Below, piece after piece: positions 48,530 to 60,214 of a stretch of DNA of 64,000 bases. The notes under the pieces are model-generated. The model saw only the letters and a program-made list of their open reading frames with translations. It made no database searches and was not told where the DNA came from. This DNA is from Erwinia piriflorinigrans CFBP 5888. GTDB lineage: Bacteria > Pseudomonadota > Gammaproteobacteria > Enterobacterales > Enterobacteriaceae. The stretch lies in the NCBI RefSeq assembly GCF_001050515.1, contig NZ_CAHS01000016.1, forward strand, positions 1 to 64,000, read 5' to 3'. The position numbers and the translations under genes are program-made. The stretch's first letter is position 1. Each line of letters begins with the position of its first letter.

Positions 48530-49900
48530 ATGTCGCAACCACCAGCCAGTAATATTTTTACCGTGAGCCGTCTCAATAGCACAGTGCGTAAGCTGCTGGA
48601 GATTGAGATGGGCCAGGTCTGGTTGAGCGCGGAGATCTCTAATTTCTCCCAACCCTCTTCCGGCCACTGGTATTTTACGCTAAAAGACGATACGGCTCAG
48701 GTTCGCTGCGCGATGTTTCGCAACGGCAACCGCCGCGTCACCTTCCGCCCGCAAAATGGTCAGCAGGTACTGGTGCGCGCCACCATCACCCTGTATGAAC
48801 CACGCGGCGACTATCAGCTGATCGCCGAAAGCATGCAGCCTGCCGGAGACGGCCTGTTACAGCAGCAGTTCGATCGGCTGAAGCAGCGCCTGATGACCGA
48901 AGGTCTATTTGAACAGAGGCATAAAAAACCGTTGCCGGATCCGGCGCGTCAGGTTGGGGTGATCACCTCCTCTAGCGGCGCTGCGTTACACGACGTGTTA
49001 CGCGTGTTACAACGCCGTGACCCTTCCCTGCCCGTGGTTATCTACCCGACTCCCGTGCAGGGCGCAGAAGCGCCTACAGGCATCGTACGCGCCATTGAGC
49101 TGGCCAACGCCCGTAACGAGTGCGACGTGCTGATCGTCGGTCGCGGTGGCGGTTCGCTGGAAGATTTATGCAGCTTCAACGATGAGCGCGTGGCGCGGGC
49201 GATTTATGCCAGCCGCATACCGATTGTCAGTGCGGTGGGCCATGAAACCGATGTCACCATTGCCGATTTTGTTGCCGACCTGCGCGCCCCGACGCCTTCC
49301 GCCGCCGCCGAGCTGGTCAGCCGCGATCAGATTGATCGGCTGCGCCAGCTACAGTCGCAGCAGCAGCGTATGGAAATGGCGATGGATTACTATCTCGCCC
49401 GGCAGCAGAGCACGTTTACCCGCTTGCAGCATCGCTTACAGCAGCAGCACCCGCAGCTGAGGCTGGCGCGCCAACAAACCGCCCTAATGAAAGTGCAGCG
49501 CCGTCTGGACGATGCGCTGCAACAGCATCTGCGCCAGGCCACGCGTCGCCAGGAGCAACTCGGCCAGCGCCTCAACGCTTTCCGCCCGGAGATGCGTATT
49601 GAGCGGGCAGGCCAGCAGTTACAACAGCAGCAATATCGGCTACAGCAGGCGATGCAGCAGCAGCTTAGCGCAGGAAAGCAGCACTTTGGTCAGCTTGCCG
49701 CCCGGCTGGAGGGCGTCAGCCCGCTGGCTACGCTGGCACGCGGCTTCAGCGTCACCAGTACCGCCGACGGTCAGGTGATCAAAAAAACCAGACAGCTGCA
49801 TCAGGGTGACACGCTGAAGACCCGCCTCGACGATGGCTGGGTAGAAAGTGAAGTCACCGCCATCACCCCGCTGAAAAAACCGCGCAAACGCAGCCTCTGA
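48530..49900 (+). CDS. xseA: Exodeoxyribonuclease VII large subunit
   Basis: Large subunit of the single-strand-specific exonuclease ExoVII, which acts with XseB (not in this window). It is 456 residues, exactly the E. coli length: N-terminal OB fold (about 10-105), catalytic domain with the family blocks [57 protein letters not shown], then long Gln-rich coiled coils (about 270-400) and a small C-terminal domain. The start is ATG 48530. It is divergent from guaB. Confidence 0.96.
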   Translation: MSQPPASNIFTVSRLNSTVRKLLEIEMGQVWLSAEISNFSQPSSGHWYFTLKDDTAQVRCAMFRNGNRRVTFRPQNGQQVLVRATITLYEPRGDYQLIAESMQPAGDGLLQQQFDRLKQRLMTEGLFEQRHKKPLPDPARQVGVITSSSGAALHDVLRVLQRRDPSLPVVIYPTPVQGAEAPTGIVRAIELANARNECDVLIVGRGGGSLEDLCSFNDERVARAIYASRIPIVSAVGHETDVTIADFVADLRAPTPSAAAELVSRDQIDRLRQLQSQQQRMEMAMDYYLARQQSTFTRLQHRLQQQHPQLRLARQQTALMKVQRRLDDALQQHLRQATRRQEQLGQRLNAFRPEMRIERAGQQLQQQQYRLQQAMQQQLSAGKQHFGQLAARLEGVSPLATLARGFSVTSTADGQVIKKTRQLHQGDTLKTRLDDGWVESEVTAITPLKKPRKRSL

Positions 49901-49940
49901 TTGCCCCACCGCTTCGGCACGGTCGTGACGATTAACAGGC

Positions 49941-49972
49941 AAAAAAATACCCCTCCATAACTGAAGGGGTAT
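49941..49972 (-). terminator. gcd terminator
   Basis: Minus-strand stem of 8 bp (ATACCCCT with AGGGGTAT) followed by seven T, 22 bases beyond the gcd stop. Confidence 0.8.
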
Positions 49973-49994
49973 CGCTGACAGACGGCAATGCTTG

Positions 49995-52424
49995 CTATTT
50001 GTCGAGCGCGTAAGCTATCACATAATCACCACGATCCGGTGACTGACGCGCCCCGCCCGCAGAGATCAGGATGTACTGCTTACCGGTTTTTGGCGATTTA
50101 TAGCTCATCGGCCCTCCCTGGCTTCCGACCGGCAGACGGGCTTTCCACACTTCTTTACCGGTTGAGGTATCGAAAGCACGCAAATAGTAATCCTGGGTTC
50201 CGGCGATAAACACCAGGCCGCCCTGTGTGGCAAGCGTACCGCCCAGCGTCGGCATTCCGACCGGCATCTGCACATGCATTTTAATACCAAACGGCCCGGT
50301 ATCCTGCACTGTCCCTACCGGAACCTGCCATACGACTTTCTGCGTTTTCAAATCGATTGCCGAAAGCGTGCCAAACGGCGGTTTCTGGCAGGGGATCCCC
50401 AATGGAGACATAAAGCGGTTTTTGTTTACCGCATAAGGCGTGCCTTTTAACGGTACCGCACCCATCCCGGTATTTACCGACTCGCCGCCATTACCGGCTT
50501 TGGCATCGGCTTTTGCCGGTAGCATCTGCACCCACAGGCCAAGACGCATATCGTTAGCAAAGATGTAATGATTATGCGGATCGGTGGACAAGCTGCCCCA
50601 GTTCATACCGCCCAGCGATCCCGGGAAACTCAGAGAAATATCGGTCCCCGGAACGGTATAGAGACCATCGTAGCGCATCGATTTAAAGCCGATACGGCAG
50701 GCCAACTGGTCAAACGGCGTGGCCCCCCACATATCCGACTCTTTCAGGGTTTCTGCGCCAATCTGCGGCATCCCGACGGATTTCGGTTGGGTTGGCGTGT
50801 ACTGTTCGTTAGGGATATTCCCGCGCTTAACCGGAACCTCTTTCACTTCAGTCAGCGGCTGGCCGGTCAGACGATCCAGCACGTAAATTTGTCCCGCTTT
50901 GGTGCCAAACACCACCGCCGGTTTCGTGCTGCCATCTTTTTGCGGGAAGTCGATCAGGCTTGGCTGCATCGGAATGTCGAAATCCCACAAATCGTTATGC
51001 ACGGTCTGATACACCCACTTCTCTTTCCCGCTGGTGGCGTCCAGCGCCAGGATGGAAGCGCCATATTTGTGGTCAAGCGCGTTGCGGTTAGCCCCCCACA
51101 GATCGACCGAAGAACTCCCCATGGGTAAGAACACGGTGTTCATGGCCGCATCGTAAGACATCGGCGCCCATGAATTCGGCGTGCTGCGAGTAAAGTTCTT
51201 GCCGTCCTCCAGAGGGGCGTTGGGCTCTTTGTTACCCGGATCGAACGCCCAGCGCATGGCACCACTGACGACATCAAAACCGCGCAGCACGCCACCAGGC
51301 ATATCGGTCTGCACATTGTCCGCGACGCGACCGCCCACAACCACCGTCGTACCCGCCAGGGTCGGCGCTGAAGTCAGCTGATATTTAGGATCGCTGGCTT
51401 CACCCAAACCGGCTTTCAGGTCAACAAACCCCTTGTTGCCAAAGTGCTGGCATAGCTCGCCATTGTCAGCGTTGATCGCCACCAGACGCGCGTCGATAGT
51501 ATTCATCAGGATACGGCGTTGGCAGCTGTCACCCGCCGCCAGAATAACCGGCGTCACCGGGGTGGAGTCCGGTACTGAAGGCTGTTGCAGCGGTTTAGCG
51601 GCATCAAAATAGGCCAGGCCACGGCAGCGGTTCCATACCTGAGACTGAGCGTTAATCTCAGTTTTCCAGATCTGCTTACCGCTGTCGGCATCCAGCGCAA
51701 TCACGTTATTATGCGGAGTGCAGAGGAACACACGATCGCCGACCTGCAACGGAGTCTGCTGATCTTCCGCACCGTTACCGGTCGGGCTTTCGGGGGTATC
51801 GCCAGTGTGATAAGTCCATACCGGCTTCAAATCCTTCACGTTATCGCGGGTGATCTGGTCCAGCGCCACAAAGCGGCTTCCCGCAGCGGTATTCCCGTAG
51901 TTGTCCCAATTTTTCTGCTCGGCAGATTTATCAACCGCCACCAGCGGCAGTTCCTGACCATCAGAAGCCACGGTCGGGTGCGGCTGGAACATCCCGTATG
52001 CGGTAACCAGCAGACCTGTCAACGTCACTCCGCTCAGGCCATAGGCGACTTTGGCATGACCGTTACGCGCTTCGCGCAGGCGCAAAGATGGGTAAGTCAG
52101 TAACGCGAGCAGCAATATCCCACCGAGAAACATCAGGCGAGAAACCAGCGGCCAAAAGTCCACGCCAACATCCTGTACGGCCCAAATAGCGGAACCGATA
52201 AACACCAGTGCATAAATCACTACCGCAGAAGATCGGCGGCGGAAGAACTGGATGGCGGAAAGTACGGTGAAGATACCGGCGATGAGGAAATACCCGCTAC
52301 CGCCGAGTGATACCAGCTTGCCCCCACCGATAACAAAGTAAAGACCGGTTGCCAGTAACAGAATACCCAGCACAAAACACCATAAGCCCAGCCATTTTGA
52401 GGACCCGGCGTGCATTTGAGGCAT
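49995..52424 (-). CDS. gcd: Membrane-bound PQQ-dependent glucose dehydrogenase
   Basis: Oxidises glucose to gluconolactone in the periplasm and passes electrons to ubiquinone. It is 809 residues: five N-terminal membrane segments (about 15-140), then an eight-bladed PQQ propeller with repeated blade motifs (e.g. VIALDADSGKQIWKTE, ILALDATSGKEKWVYQT, NDLWDFDIPMQPSL). The C-terminus SPKTGKQYILISAGGARQ matches the E. coli enzyme. The start ATG 52422-52424 has AGGAGT nine bases before; an in-frame extension to 52460 is not needed. It needs PQQ; synthesis genes are not in the window. In Erwinia/Pantoea this enzyme acidifies the medium. It has its own terminator. Confidence 0.95.
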   Translation of the reverse strand: MPQMHAGSSKWLGLWCFVLGILLLATGLYFVIGGGKLVSLGGSGYFLIAGIFTVLSAIQFFRRRSSAVVIYALVFIGSAIWAVQDVGVDFWPLVSRLMFLGGILLLALLTYPSLRLREARNGHAKVAYGLSGVTLTGLLVTAYGMFQPHPTVASDGQELPLVAVDKSAEQKNWDNYGNTAAGSRFVALDQITRDNVKDLKPVWTYHTGDTPESPTGNGAEDQQTPLQVGDRVFLCTPHNNVIALDADSGKQIWKTEINAQSQVWNRCRGLAYFDAAKPLQQPSVPDSTPVTPVILAAGDSCQRRILMNTIDARLVAINADNGELCQHFGNKGFVDLKAGLGEASDPKYQLTSAPTLAGTTVVVGGRVADNVQTDMPGGVLRGFDVVSGAMRWAFDPGNKEPNAPLEDGKNFTRSTPNSWAPMSYDAAMNTVFLPMGSSSVDLWGANRNALDHKYGASILALDATSGKEKWVYQTVHNDLWDFDIPMQPSLIDFPQKDGSTKPAVVFGTKAGQIYVLDRLTGQPLTEVKEVPVKRGNIPNEQYTPTQPKSVGMPQIGAETLKESDMWGATPFDQLACRIGFKSMRYDGLYTVPGTDISLSFPGSLGGMNWGSLSTDPHNHYIFANDMRLGLWVQMLPAKADAKAGNGGESVNTGMGAVPLKGTPYAVNKNRFMSPLGIPCQKPPFGTLSAIDLKTQKVVWQVPVGTVQDTGPFGIKMHVQMPVGMPTLGGTLATQGGLVFIAGTQDYYLRAFDTSTGKEVWKARLPVGSQGGPMSYKSPKTGKQYILISAGGARQSPDRGDYVIAYALDK

Positions 52425-52813
52425 ACAAAAATACTCCTGGAGATAATAAGGCCGACTCACGTAAAGCCTTATCTGATTGAACCTGACCTGGGGCCGTAAC
52501 GCCCTCCTTTTTGCGCAAGCAGGCCGTTACGCGCAGGCGTAAGCAGCAATACTGGCAAGCAAAAAAATTGTACCATCAGGTTCGTAATGCAGAAACATGA
52601 AGTTAACAACTTAACCATTATTGGTAACGGTTAGCCCAATCTCGGCACAAAATGATCAACAAAGGGATAAGTGTTTAATATCGTCATATTGCAGAGAAAA
52701 ACTCACTCTCCGGCTCCGGCGGGCAACAGGTACGATGACAAGCGGCTGATAATCTGACCAACGGCATCCGTTTTCAGCCGAAAAAAAAGGGGGCCATCAG
52801 GCCCCCTCAGATA
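52425..52813. other. 389-base region between gcd and der
   Basis: Contains the gcd leader and promoter region, an A/T-rich stretch with a TAACC/GGTTA symmetry near 52613-52634, and the der terminator. No gene is visible. Confidence 0.6.
52781..52806 (-). terminator. der terminator
   Basis: Minus-strand stem of 7 bp (GGGGGCC with GGCCCCC), 4-base loop, followed by eight T, directly after the der stop. Confidence 0.85.
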
Positions 52814-54313
52814 TCAACGTTTGTTCTTTTTCAGATGACTCATTAAGCGTTGGCGTTTGCGCTGCTGATTAGGCGTCAGCAGGTTACGTTTGCCTTCGTA
52901 AGGGTTATCACCCTCTTTAAACTGAATACGGATCGGCGTACCCATGATATCCAGCGAACGACGGAAATAGTTCATCAGATAACGCTTATAGGAATCAGGC
53001 AGGTCTTTAACCTGATTGCCGTGGATCACCACAATCGGCGGGTTATAACCCCCGGCGTGAGCATATTTTAACTTCACGCGGCGGCTGCGTACCAGCGGTG
53101 GCTGATGGTCGTCAGCGGCCATATTCATAATCCGCGTCAGCATCGAGGTGTTAACGCGACGCGTTGAACAGTCGTAAGCTTCGGTCACCGACTCAAACAG
53201 ATTACCCACGCCGCTGCCGTGCAGGGCAGAGATAAAGTGAATACGCGCAAAGTCGATAAAGCCGAGGCGATAATCCAACGCTTCTTTGACTTCGTCACGC
53301 ACTTCCTGTGACAGACCATCCCACTTGTTGACCACAATCACCAGTGAGCGCCCGCTATTAAGGATGAAGCCCAACAGGGAAAGGTCCTGATCGGAAATAC
53401 CTTCGTGAGCGTCGATAACCAACATCACCACGTTGGCATCTTCAATGGCTTTCAGCGTTTTGATTACCGAGAATTTTTCAACCGTTTCAGTGACTTTTCC
53501 GCGCTTGCGCACTCCGGCGGTGTCGATCAGGATATACTCGCGACCGTCACGCTCCATCGGGATATAAATACTGTCACGCGTAGTTCCCGGCATATCAAAC
53601 ACCACTACGCGGTCTTCGCCGAGAATACGGTTAGTTAGCGTTGACTTGCCGACGTTAGGACGACCGACGATGGCCAGCTTGATTGGCAGATCGAGCGGAT
53701 TGAAATCATCTTCTTTATCCGCTGTCTCTTCGCCATTGGCTTTGGCTTCTTTCGCTGCCAGTTCAGCCCAGTAGGCTTCGTTTTCTTCTTCTTCCGTCAG
53801 CTCACGCTCCGGGGCAACCTCGTCCATCCACGGCAGCAATACCAGCTCCAGCAGGCTGGTTACGCCGCGTCCGTGGGAGGCGGCAATCGGGTGAATTTCC
53901 CCTAAACCCAGTGACCAGAAGTCCACAACCGCAGAATCTGCATCAAGTCCGTCAGTCTTGTTGGCGACCAGGAAAGTTGGCTTCTGACGAGAGCGCAGGT
54001 GTTTAGCAATAGCCGTATCGGCTGGCATCAGCCCGGCACGGGCATCGACCATAAACAGCACTACATCGGCTTCTTCAATCGCCAGCAGTGACTGTTGCGC
54101 CATACGGGTTTCAACGCCCTCTTCGTTACCGTCGATACCGCCGGTATCGATGCAAATAAACTCACGCCCTTCTATTTCGGCACGACCGTATTTGCGGTCT
54201 CGGGTTAGCCCGGGGAAATCCGCTACCAGCGCATCTCTTGTGCGTGTTAAGCGGTTGAAAAGGGTGGATTTTCCCACATTGGGACGCCCGACCAGCGCGA
54301 CCACAGGTACCAT
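52814..54313 (-). CDS. der: Ribosome assembly GTPase Der (EngA)
   Basis: Essential GTPase for 50S subunit maturation. It is 499 residues with two consecutive G domains: G1 GRPNVGKST near residue 10 with DTGG, and GRPNVGKST near 215 with [10 protein letters not shown] and NKWD. A KH-like C-terminal domain ends in a basic tail ([20 protein letters not shown]). An acidic linker (about 165-200) separates the G domains. The start is ATG 54311-54313. It is downstream of bamB with a terminator between them, unlike a simple operon. Confidence 0.97.
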   Translation of the reverse strand: MVPVVALVGRPNVGKSTLFNRLTRTRDALVADFPGLTRDRKYGRAEIEGREFICIDTGGIDGNEEGVETRMAQQSLLAIEEADVVLFMVDARAGLMPADTAIAKHLRSRQKPTFLVANKTDGLDADSAVVDFWSLGLGEIHPIAASHGRGVTSLLELVLLPWMDEVAPERELTEEEENEAYWAELAAKEAKANGEETADKEDDFNPLDLPIKLAIVGRPNVGKSTLTNRILGEDRVVVFDMPGTTRDSIYIPMERDGREYILIDTAGVRKRGKVTETVEKFSVIKTLKAIEDANVVMLVIDAHEGISDQDLSLLGFILNSGRSLVIVVNKWDGLSQEVRDEVKEALDYRLGFIDFARIHFISALHGSGVGNLFESVTEAYDCSTRRVNTSMLTRIMNMAADDHQPPLVRSRRVKLKYAHAGGYNPPIVVIHGNQVKDLPDSYKRYLMNYFRRSLDIMGTPIRIQFKEGDNPYEGKRNLLTPNQQRKRQRLMSHLKKNKR

Positions 54314-54436
54314 ATTGAAGCCTCATAACTAAATAATAAGCGCCTGGCTGCGAAGATCTTTTCGCTGCCCGTGGTCAGTTAATCTGACGCAGGGCACAGG
54401 CCGATGGCGCTTAGGATAACACGCCGGGAGAAAAAC

Positions 54437-54468
54437 AAAACGGCCCCTGACTAATCAGGAGCCGTTTT
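54437..54468 (-). terminator. bamB terminator
   Basis: Minus-strand hairpin AAAACGGC with GCCGTTTT extended by CCTGA/TCAGG, followed by a T-rich stretch, about 60 bases after the bamB stop. Confidence 0.7.
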
Positions 54469-54527
54469 ACCCTTTATCATTCAGCCTGCCAGCAGGCGAA
54501 ACAAGCGGGTAGTCATGCAAAATCGGA

Positions 54528-55709
54528 TTAGCGCGTAATCGCGTAAACCTCGCCGTTTTTCGACTGGATCAGCAACTTGTCGCTGGCAACCACCGGCTCC
54601 GTCTGGAAACCAGAACTGTCCAACTTCTGCTGCGCAACAAAACGCCCGTCGTCGGTATTAATCCAGTGCAGGTAACCTTCGCTGTCACCCACTACCAGGT
54701 AGCCGTTATACAGTACCGGTGAAGTCAGGTTACGGTGCAGAAGATCGCTCTGACGCCAGATGCTGACACCGCCTTCAGTGTTCAGCGCCATGACGCGGTC
54801 GTCCTGATCAATCAGGAAGATACGGCCAGCGTCAACGATCATATCGTGCACCGAGCCAATTTCACGCTTCCACAGGATCTGGCCGGAGCGCAGATCCAGC
54901 GCCGTCAGATTACCGTTATAGGCCAGCGCATATATCACGCCGTTCACCACGACCGGAGTAGTATCCACATCGGCGAGACGATCAATTTCGGTCGAGCCGC
55001 CAGGCTGCGAGATACGCTGCTGCCAGATAATCTGGCCCTGATTCATCATCACTGCACTGACGCGCCCATTGTCGCCACCGACAATGGCAGCCCCAAATGC
55101 GCTGGCCGGTGCAGATTCGCCGCGCAGGCTTAGCGCTGGCACATCAAGATTTACTGACCATTTAACATTACCGCTTAACTGATCGAGTCCCTGCAACATA
55201 CCGTTGCTGGTATGAACCAGCACCAGACCATCACTGACTACCGGACGGGATAACACTTCACCCGCCGCTTTAGTCTGCCAGGCAATTGAGCCATCGCTGG
55301 TATTGAGCGCAAAGACCTGGGCGCGTTCGCTGCCCAGGTAAACACGGCCGTTATCAACAGTCAGCCCACCTGAGAGTAGGGCCGGGATATTACTTGAGAA
55401 AAAGCCTGTTTTTTCAGACAGGTCAACTTTCCACTGTTCTTTACCATCGCCTGAATTCAGCGCTTTAACCGTACCGTGGCGATCGGCCGCGTAAACGGTG
55501 TTATCTGCCCAAGCCGGATGCAGGTTAGAGTAGAAATCACCCACGCCATTGCCGACAGAGGTGCTCCACACTTTTTTCGGTTCGAACTGATTCTGTACTG
55601 TCGGTAGTGGTGACATGGTGACAACATCTTCTTCACCGCTAAACCATGAGCATCCGCTAAGCAGGGTAACTGACATCAGTCCCGGCAAAAGTAACTTACG
55701 CAATTCCAT
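54528..55709 (-). CDS. bamB: Outer-membrane assembly lipoprotein BamB
   Basis: BAM-complex lipoprotein forming an eight-bladed propeller that binds BamA. It is 393 residues with a signal peptide and lipobox LLSGC. Blade motifs of the PQQ-like type recur (VKALNSGDGKEQWKVDL, VFALNTSDGSIAWQTKA, LTALDLRSGQILWKREI, VMALNTEGGVSIWRQSD). The start ATG 55707-55709, with GAGGAA before it, gives the lipoprotein N-terminus MELRKLLLPGLMSVTLLSG; 16 upstream codons to 55757 are not conserved. It follows yfgM, as in E. coli. Confidence 0.96.
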   Translation of the reverse strand: MELRKLLLPGLMSVTLLSGCSWFSGEEDVVTMSPLPTVQNQFEPKKVWSTSVGNGVGDFYSNLHPAWADNTVYAADRHGTVKALNSGDGKEQWKVDLSEKTGFFSSNIPALLSGGLTVDNGRVYLGSERAQVFALNTSDGSIAWQTKAAGEVLSRPVVSDGLVLVHTSNGMLQGLDQLSGNVKWSVNLDVPALSLRGESAPASAFGAAIVGGDNGRVSAVMMNQGQIIWQQRISQPGGSTEIDRLADVDTTPVVVNGVIYALAYNGNLTALDLRSGQILWKREIGSVHDMIVDAGRIFLIDQDDRVMALNTEGGVSIWRQSDLLHRNLTSPVLYNGYLVVGDSEGYLHWINTDDGRFVAQQKLDSSGFQTEPVVASDKLLIQSKNGEVYAITR

Positions 55710-55854
55710 GAAATTCCTCTTGTGCCTGTGCAGGCCAAATTTTAGAGCCAGATCCATGATACTTCAAGCCGACAGAACCCAAGCTAAAAGCGGTACATGA
55801 CCGGGCCTCTGCCCTTCAAGTCGTCGTGCCGCACTCAAATTATGTTTGACCGTA

Positions 55855-56475
55855 TTAGCCCGGCAGATTATTCACTTTCATTTGCAGCATCTCTTTCAGC
55901 GACGATGACCCGTCAGAGGCGATGCCTTTGCTCCAGGCATCACGTGCGCCCTGAGTATCGCCTTTGCTGAGCAGCGCTTCGCCGCGCACGTCCGCCACGA
56001 TAGCCGTCCAGCCATCGCCTTTGACGCTATCCAACGTCTTTAATACCGCATCTGGCTGCTTCTGCTGCAGCTGGATGCGTGCCAGACGCAGATTCAGCAC
56101 CGCCTGCAGGTTCGCGTCCTGGGTATTTTTCAAGCCGTTTTGTAACTGTTCAGCCGCTTTATCCAGCTGATTGTTGTCAATATAACGTTTTGCCACGTCC
56201 AGCGAGGCCAGCGCACCGTAGGTATTACTGTTTTCGCTGGCAAACTTGGCTGCCGCTGCAAGCGAAGCAGGTTTACTGGCGTCCAGCCCCGTGGTCGCCT
56301 GCTGGTAGGCCGCAGAGACTTCACGCGAACCGCTGTCCTGGTGATTGCTCCATAAGCGCCAGCCGATTAAAGCCCCCACTCCCAGCACCACACCAACGAC
56401 CAGTGCTTTGCCGTTATGGGCAAAGAAATTTTTCAGCGCATCTGTCTGTTCATTTTCGTTGCTATACACTTCCAC
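55855..56475 (-). CDS. yfgM: YfgM, ancillary SecYEG translocon subunit
   Basis: 206-residue inner-membrane protein. A short cytoplasmic N-terminus (MEVYSNENEQTDALKNFF) is followed by one membrane segment (about 24-42) and a periplasmic TPR-like domain (about 55-206). The E. coli protein associates with PpiD and the Sec translocon and assists periplasmic chaperone transfer. The start is GTG 56473-56475. It lies between hisS and bamB on the same strand, so it is part of the hisS-yfgM-bamB group. Confidence 0.93.
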   Translation of the reverse strand: MEVYSNENEQTDALKNFFAHNGKALVVGVVLGVGALIGWRLWSNHQDSGSREVSAAYQQATTGLDASKPASLAAAAKFASENSNTYGALASLDVAKRYIDNNQLDKAAEQLQNGLKNTQDANLQAVLNLRLARIQLQQKQPDAVLKTLDSVKGDGWTAIVADVRGEALLSKGDTQGARDAWSKGIASDGSSSLKEMLQMKVNNLPG

Positions 56476-56512
56476 GCAATTCTACTCCTTTAAATCGTGC
56501 TCGCCTTGAGGC

Positions 56513-57790
56513 TTAAAGCTGTAACAGCGCCGCCAAAGTGGCAGCTGCATCACGCTGCGCCAGCGTTTGCTGCTCGCCGTTACGTAAATCTTTGATGACC
56601 AGCTGTTCATTCGCCACTTCATCTTCGCCGAGGACCAGGGCGATACGCGCGCCCCATTTATCTGCCCGGGCAAACTGCTTCTTAAAGTTACCACCGCCAA
56701 AATTGGTCATCAGCTTCAGTTCCGGCAGCGCATCGCGCAGCTGTTCAGCCAGCAGCATCGCTGCGCTCTGTACACCATGACCTGAAGCGATAACATAGAC
56801 ATCGACAACACGCATCGGTTCAAATTCTGGATTAACTGCCTGTACCAGCAGTACCAGACGCTCTAACCCCATCGCAAAGCCAACCGCTGGCGTAGCGCGA
56901 CCACCCAGCTGTTCAACCAGACCATCGTAGCGCCCACCGGCGCAAACGGTACCCTGGGCACCCAGGCTGTCGGTCACCCACTCAAATACGGTGCGGTTAT
57001 AATAATCGAGACCGCGAACAAGACGCTGATTGACGCGATAAGCAATGCCGGCCGCATCCAGCTGATGGCAAAGCCCGGCGAAATGCTCGCGTGATTCATC
57101 ATCCAGATAATCACCAAGAGCCGGGGCATCGTTCAGTAATGCCTGGATATCCGGATTTTTGCTGTCCAACACGCGCAGCGGATTGGAGTACATGCGCCGC
57201 TTACAATCTTCATCCAGCACCTCAATATGCTGTTCAAGGAAAGCAACCAGCGCATTACGATAGTTTGCACGCGCTTCCAGCGAGCCGATGGAGTTCAGCT
57301 CCAGACTGACATGGTCGGCAATACCCAGCGCTTTCCACCAGCGGGCGGTCATCATAATCAGTTCAGCATCGATATCCGGCCCCTGTAGACCAAATACTTC
57401 GGCACCAATTTGATGGAACTGACGATAGCGCCCTTTTTGCGGGCGTTCATAGCGGAACATCGGGCCGATGTACCAAAGACGCTGCTCCTGGTTGTACAGC
57501 AGACCGTGCTCGATACCCGCACGCACGCAGCCTGCGGTTCCCTCCGGGCGCAAGGTCAAACTCTCACCATTGCGATCGTCAAAGGTATACATCTCTTTTT
57601 CAACCACGTCGGTGACTTCACCGATAGCGCGCTTGAATAACGGGGTCTGCTCTACAATCGGCATGCGGATTTCACTGAAACCGTAGCTGCTCAGTACCTG
57701 TTTAAGGATTTGCTCTACGCGCTGCCACACGGCGGTGTCAGCCGGCAGATAATCGTTCATGCCACGGATGGCCTGGATATTCTTCGCCAC
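56513..57790 (-). CDS. hisS: Histidyl-tRNA synthetase
   Basis: Charges tRNA-His. It is a 425-residue class II synthetase (E. coli 424) with motif 2 ([20 protein letters not shown]), the histidine-binding loops ([27 protein letters not shown]) and a C-terminal anticodon-binding domain (about 325-425). The start is GTG 57788-57790. It is 37 bases upstream of yfgM and downstream of ispG, the conserved enterobacterial order. Confidence 0.97.
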   Translation of the reverse strand: MAKNIQAIRGMNDYLPADTAVWQRVEQILKQVLSSYGFSEIRMPIVEQTPLFKRAIGEVTDVVEKEMYTFDDRNGESLTLRPEGTAGCVRAGIEHGLLYNQEQRLWYIGPMFRYERPQKGRYRQFHQIGAEVFGLQGPDIDAELIMMTARWWKALGIADHVSLELNSIGSLEARANYRNALVAFLEQHIEVLDEDCKRRMYSNPLRVLDSKNPDIQALLNDAPALGDYLDDESREHFAGLCHQLDAAGIAYRVNQRLVRGLDYYNRTVFEWVTDSLGAQGTVCAGGRYDGLVEQLGGRATPAVGFAMGLERLVLLVQAVNPEFEPMRVVDVYVIASGHGVQSAAMLLAEQLRDALPELKLMTNFGGGNFKKQFARADKWGARIALVLGEDEVANEQLVIKDLRNGEQQTLAQRDAAATLAALLQL

Positions 57791-58021
57791 TAAATATTCT
57801 CTTTAATCGGGTGATGCGCAGGCTGATTTACGCATTATTTGCACCAGAACTGCGCCCGGCTCCACTATTCATCACGTTAACAACCAAAGCGCGGTTAAAA
57901 CGGGTAAATAATGTTGACGTAACTGGGTTACGCTCCGGCTATTGCGCTGTCAGAGCAAAAACTGCCTGCGCCGATTACACCTGGCCCACGAGAGAAGCCA
58001 GGCACAATGAATGCTATGCAA

Positions 58022-59143
58022 TTATTTTTCAACCTGCTGGATATCAATCCGGCGTGCTGCGTCCAGGATGGTGGCTTTAGCGCGAATGCGTGCCTCCAGC
58101 TGGTCTATCATGTTGTCGTTATCCAGACGTTCGCGCAGACGCACGCCATCTTCGTAGAAGCCGCTTTTCTTACTGCCGCCCGTCACGCCCATCGTTGAAA
58201 CCGTGGCTTCACCGGGACCGTTGACCACACAGCCGATAATGGAGATATCCATCGGCGTGATAATATCTTCCAGCCGCTCTTCAAGCGCATTCACCGTACC
58301 AATCACATCAAATTCCTGACGTGAACAGGTCGGACAGGCAATAAAATTAATGCCGCGCGCACGAATACGCAGTGATTTAAGGATATCGAAGCCCACTTTC
58401 ACTTCTTCAATCGGGTCGGCCGCCAGCGAAATGCGTAGCGTATCGCCAATGCCTTCAGATAACAGCAGGCCAAGGCCAATCGCTGATTTGACTGCCCCTG
58501 CACGCGCACCACCCGCTTCGGTGATGCCCAGGTGAAGCGGCTGGTCTATCTGTTTTGCCAGCAGGCGATATGATTCAACAGCAAGGAAAACGTCTGACGC
58601 TTTGACGCTAACCTTGAACATATCAAAGTTGAGCCTGTCGAGATGATCAACATGGCGCATAGCCGATTCCAGCAGCGCCTGAGGCGTTGGCTCACCATAT
58701 TTTTCCTGTAGATCTTTTTCCAGCGATCCACCGTTCACCCCAATACGGATTGGGATGTTGTAATGACGAGCGCAGTCAACAACGGTGCGGATACGCTCTT
58801 CATTACCGATATTGCCTGGATTAATTCGCAAGCAGTCCACGCCGTACTCTGCGACTTTCAGCGCAATACGATAGTCAAAGTGGATGTCAGCAACCAGCGG
58901 AACGTTAACCTGCTGCTTGATAAGACGAAAGGCCTCTGCGGCATCCATTGTGGGTACGGACACGCGCACAATGTCCACACCAACGCGTTCCAGCGCTTTG
59001 ATCTGAGCGACCGTTGCGGCAACGTCGGTAGTGCGGGTATTGGTCATGGACTGAACGGCAATAGGCGCGCCGTCCCCCACAGGCACCTTGCCGACGTAAA
59101 TGCGTTTTGATTTGCGACGGGTAATGGGTGCTTCGTTATGCAT
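58022..59143 (-). CDS. ispG: 4-hydroxy-3-methylbut-2-enyl diphosphate synthase (flavodoxin)
   Basis: Iron-sulfur enzyme of the MEP isoprenoid pathway converting MEcPP to HMBPP. It is 373 residues (E. coli 372), with an N-terminal TIM barrel and a C-terminal 4Fe-4S domain whose ligands are Cys-x-x-Cys in [13 protein letters not shown] and Cys plus Glu in [12 protein letters not shown]. The start ATG 59141-59143 follows GGAGAAAGAAT and gives the family N-terminus [18 protein letters not shown]. It sits between rodZ and hisS on the same strand. Confidence 0.97.
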   Translation of the reverse strand: MHNEAPITRRKSKRIYVGKVPVGDGAPIAVQSMTNTRTTDVAATVAQIKALERVGVDIVRVSVPTMDAAEAFRLIKQQVNVPLVADIHFDYRIALKVAEYGVDCLRINPGNIGNEERIRTVVDCARHYNIPIRIGVNGGSLEKDLQEKYGEPTPQALLESAMRHVDHLDRLNFDMFKVSVKASDVFLAVESYRLLAKQIDQPLHLGITEAGGARAGAVKSAIGLGLLLSEGIGDTLRISLAADPIEEVKVGFDILKSLRIRARGINFIACPTCSRQEFDVIGTVNALEERLEDIITPMDISIIGCVVNGPGEATVSTMGVTGGSKKSGFYEDGVRLRERLDNDNMIDQLEARIRAKATILDAARRIDIQQVEK

Positions 59144-59182
59144 ATTCTTTCTCCACAATCACTCGCGACCAGAGAAGATGCG

Positions 59183-60214
59183 TTATGGCGCACCTACGGT
59201 CAGGCGAGCAACCTGGTTAGTACGGATAAAACGGCTCAAATCGACAGGTTTACCCTGATATACGATCTGTACTGCGGCCGGAGCGCCAATCTTCAAACGA
59301 TAGGGTGCAGTTCCCGCCAGACTGAGTTTACCACCGCTGCGTTGTATACCACTGAACAGCTTCTTGCCGGTCGCGTCGGTGACGTCCAGCCAGCAATCAC
59401 GCGAAAAGTTCATTATCATGGCATTGGCATCAGCGGCAGGCTGGCCGATCTCTGCGCTGCCAGTAGGCAACTGGGCAGCAGCACCGCGATCGGCCGGAGC
59501 CTGCGAAAGGGCATCGGTGACCGGCGACTTGTTATCAGACACCGCATTCGCCGCTGGCGCAGCGTTTGAAGCTGGCACTTGGCTGCCCGGCTCTGCGGCA
59601 GCTGGCGTGCTGTTGTCGTTCGCCGCAGTCGTGGTCTGGCTGTTGTTCTCTGCCGCAGGCTTATTGTCCAAAGGAATGGCAGTTTGTGCGCCGCTGGCGG
59701 CGCTGCTGCTGACATTATCATCGGTAAGCGGAATCGACTGACGGCTATCCTCTCCAACCGAGGCATTTTGATCGGCCATCGATACCAGATCGTCCTGAGC
59801 GGCTTTATGATTCTGCCACCACCAGGCACCAGTCAACCCCAACACCACAAACAGCACCAGCCAGGTGAGAATCATCAACCAGCCGTCTCGCTTTTTGCGC
59901 TGTTTGCCGAGTGAATAACTTTGCATCATTTCGACTTTGGCAGCCCTGACGGGAGCTTGTTTAGCCATCATCGGCAGCAGCTCTTCTTCCGGTACATGCA
60001 CAAGGCGAGCATAAGACCGGATGTAGCCACGCAGGAATGTCGATGCCAGTGAGGCAGGCGAGTTATCCTCTTCAATATCTCGAATAGTGGAAAGTTTCAG
60101 GCAGAGGCGATCAGCAACATTCTGCTGAGTCAGTCCCATCTGTTCACGGGCGCTACGCAGACGCTCGCCTGTTGAATTTACGTTAGATTTGTCTTGAGTG
60201 GCTTCAGTATTCAT
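59183..60214 (-). CDS. rodZ: Cytoskeletal cell-shape protein RodZ
   Basis: Links MreB to the elongation machinery. It is 343 residues with a cytoplasmic helix-turn-helix (about 15-85, [20 protein letters not shown]), a basic juxtamembrane stretch (GKQRKKRDG), one membrane segment (about 112-133), a Ser/Thr/Ala/Asn-rich periplasmic linker (about 150-250) and a C-terminal beta domain (DUF4115; [16 protein letters not shown]). Its start overlaps the end of the upstream pilW gene by 11 bases. Downstream is ispG. Confidence 0.96.
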   Translation of the reverse strand: MNTEATQDKSNVNSTGERLRSAREQMGLTQQNVADRLCLKLSTIRDIEEDNSPASLASTFLRGYIRSYARLVHVPEEELLPMMAKQAPVRAAKVEMMQSYSLGKQRKKRDGWLMILTWLVLFVVLGLTGAWWWQNHKAAQDDLVSMADQNASVGEDSRQSIPLTDDNVSSSAASGAQTAIPLDNKPAAENNSQTTTAANDNSTPAAAEPGSQVPASNAAPAANAVSDNKSPVTDALSQAPADRGAAAQLPTGSAEIGQPAADANAMIMNFSRDCWLDVTDATGKKLFSGIQRSGGKLSLAGTAPYRLKIGAPAAVQIVYQGKPVDLSRFIRTNQVARLTVGAP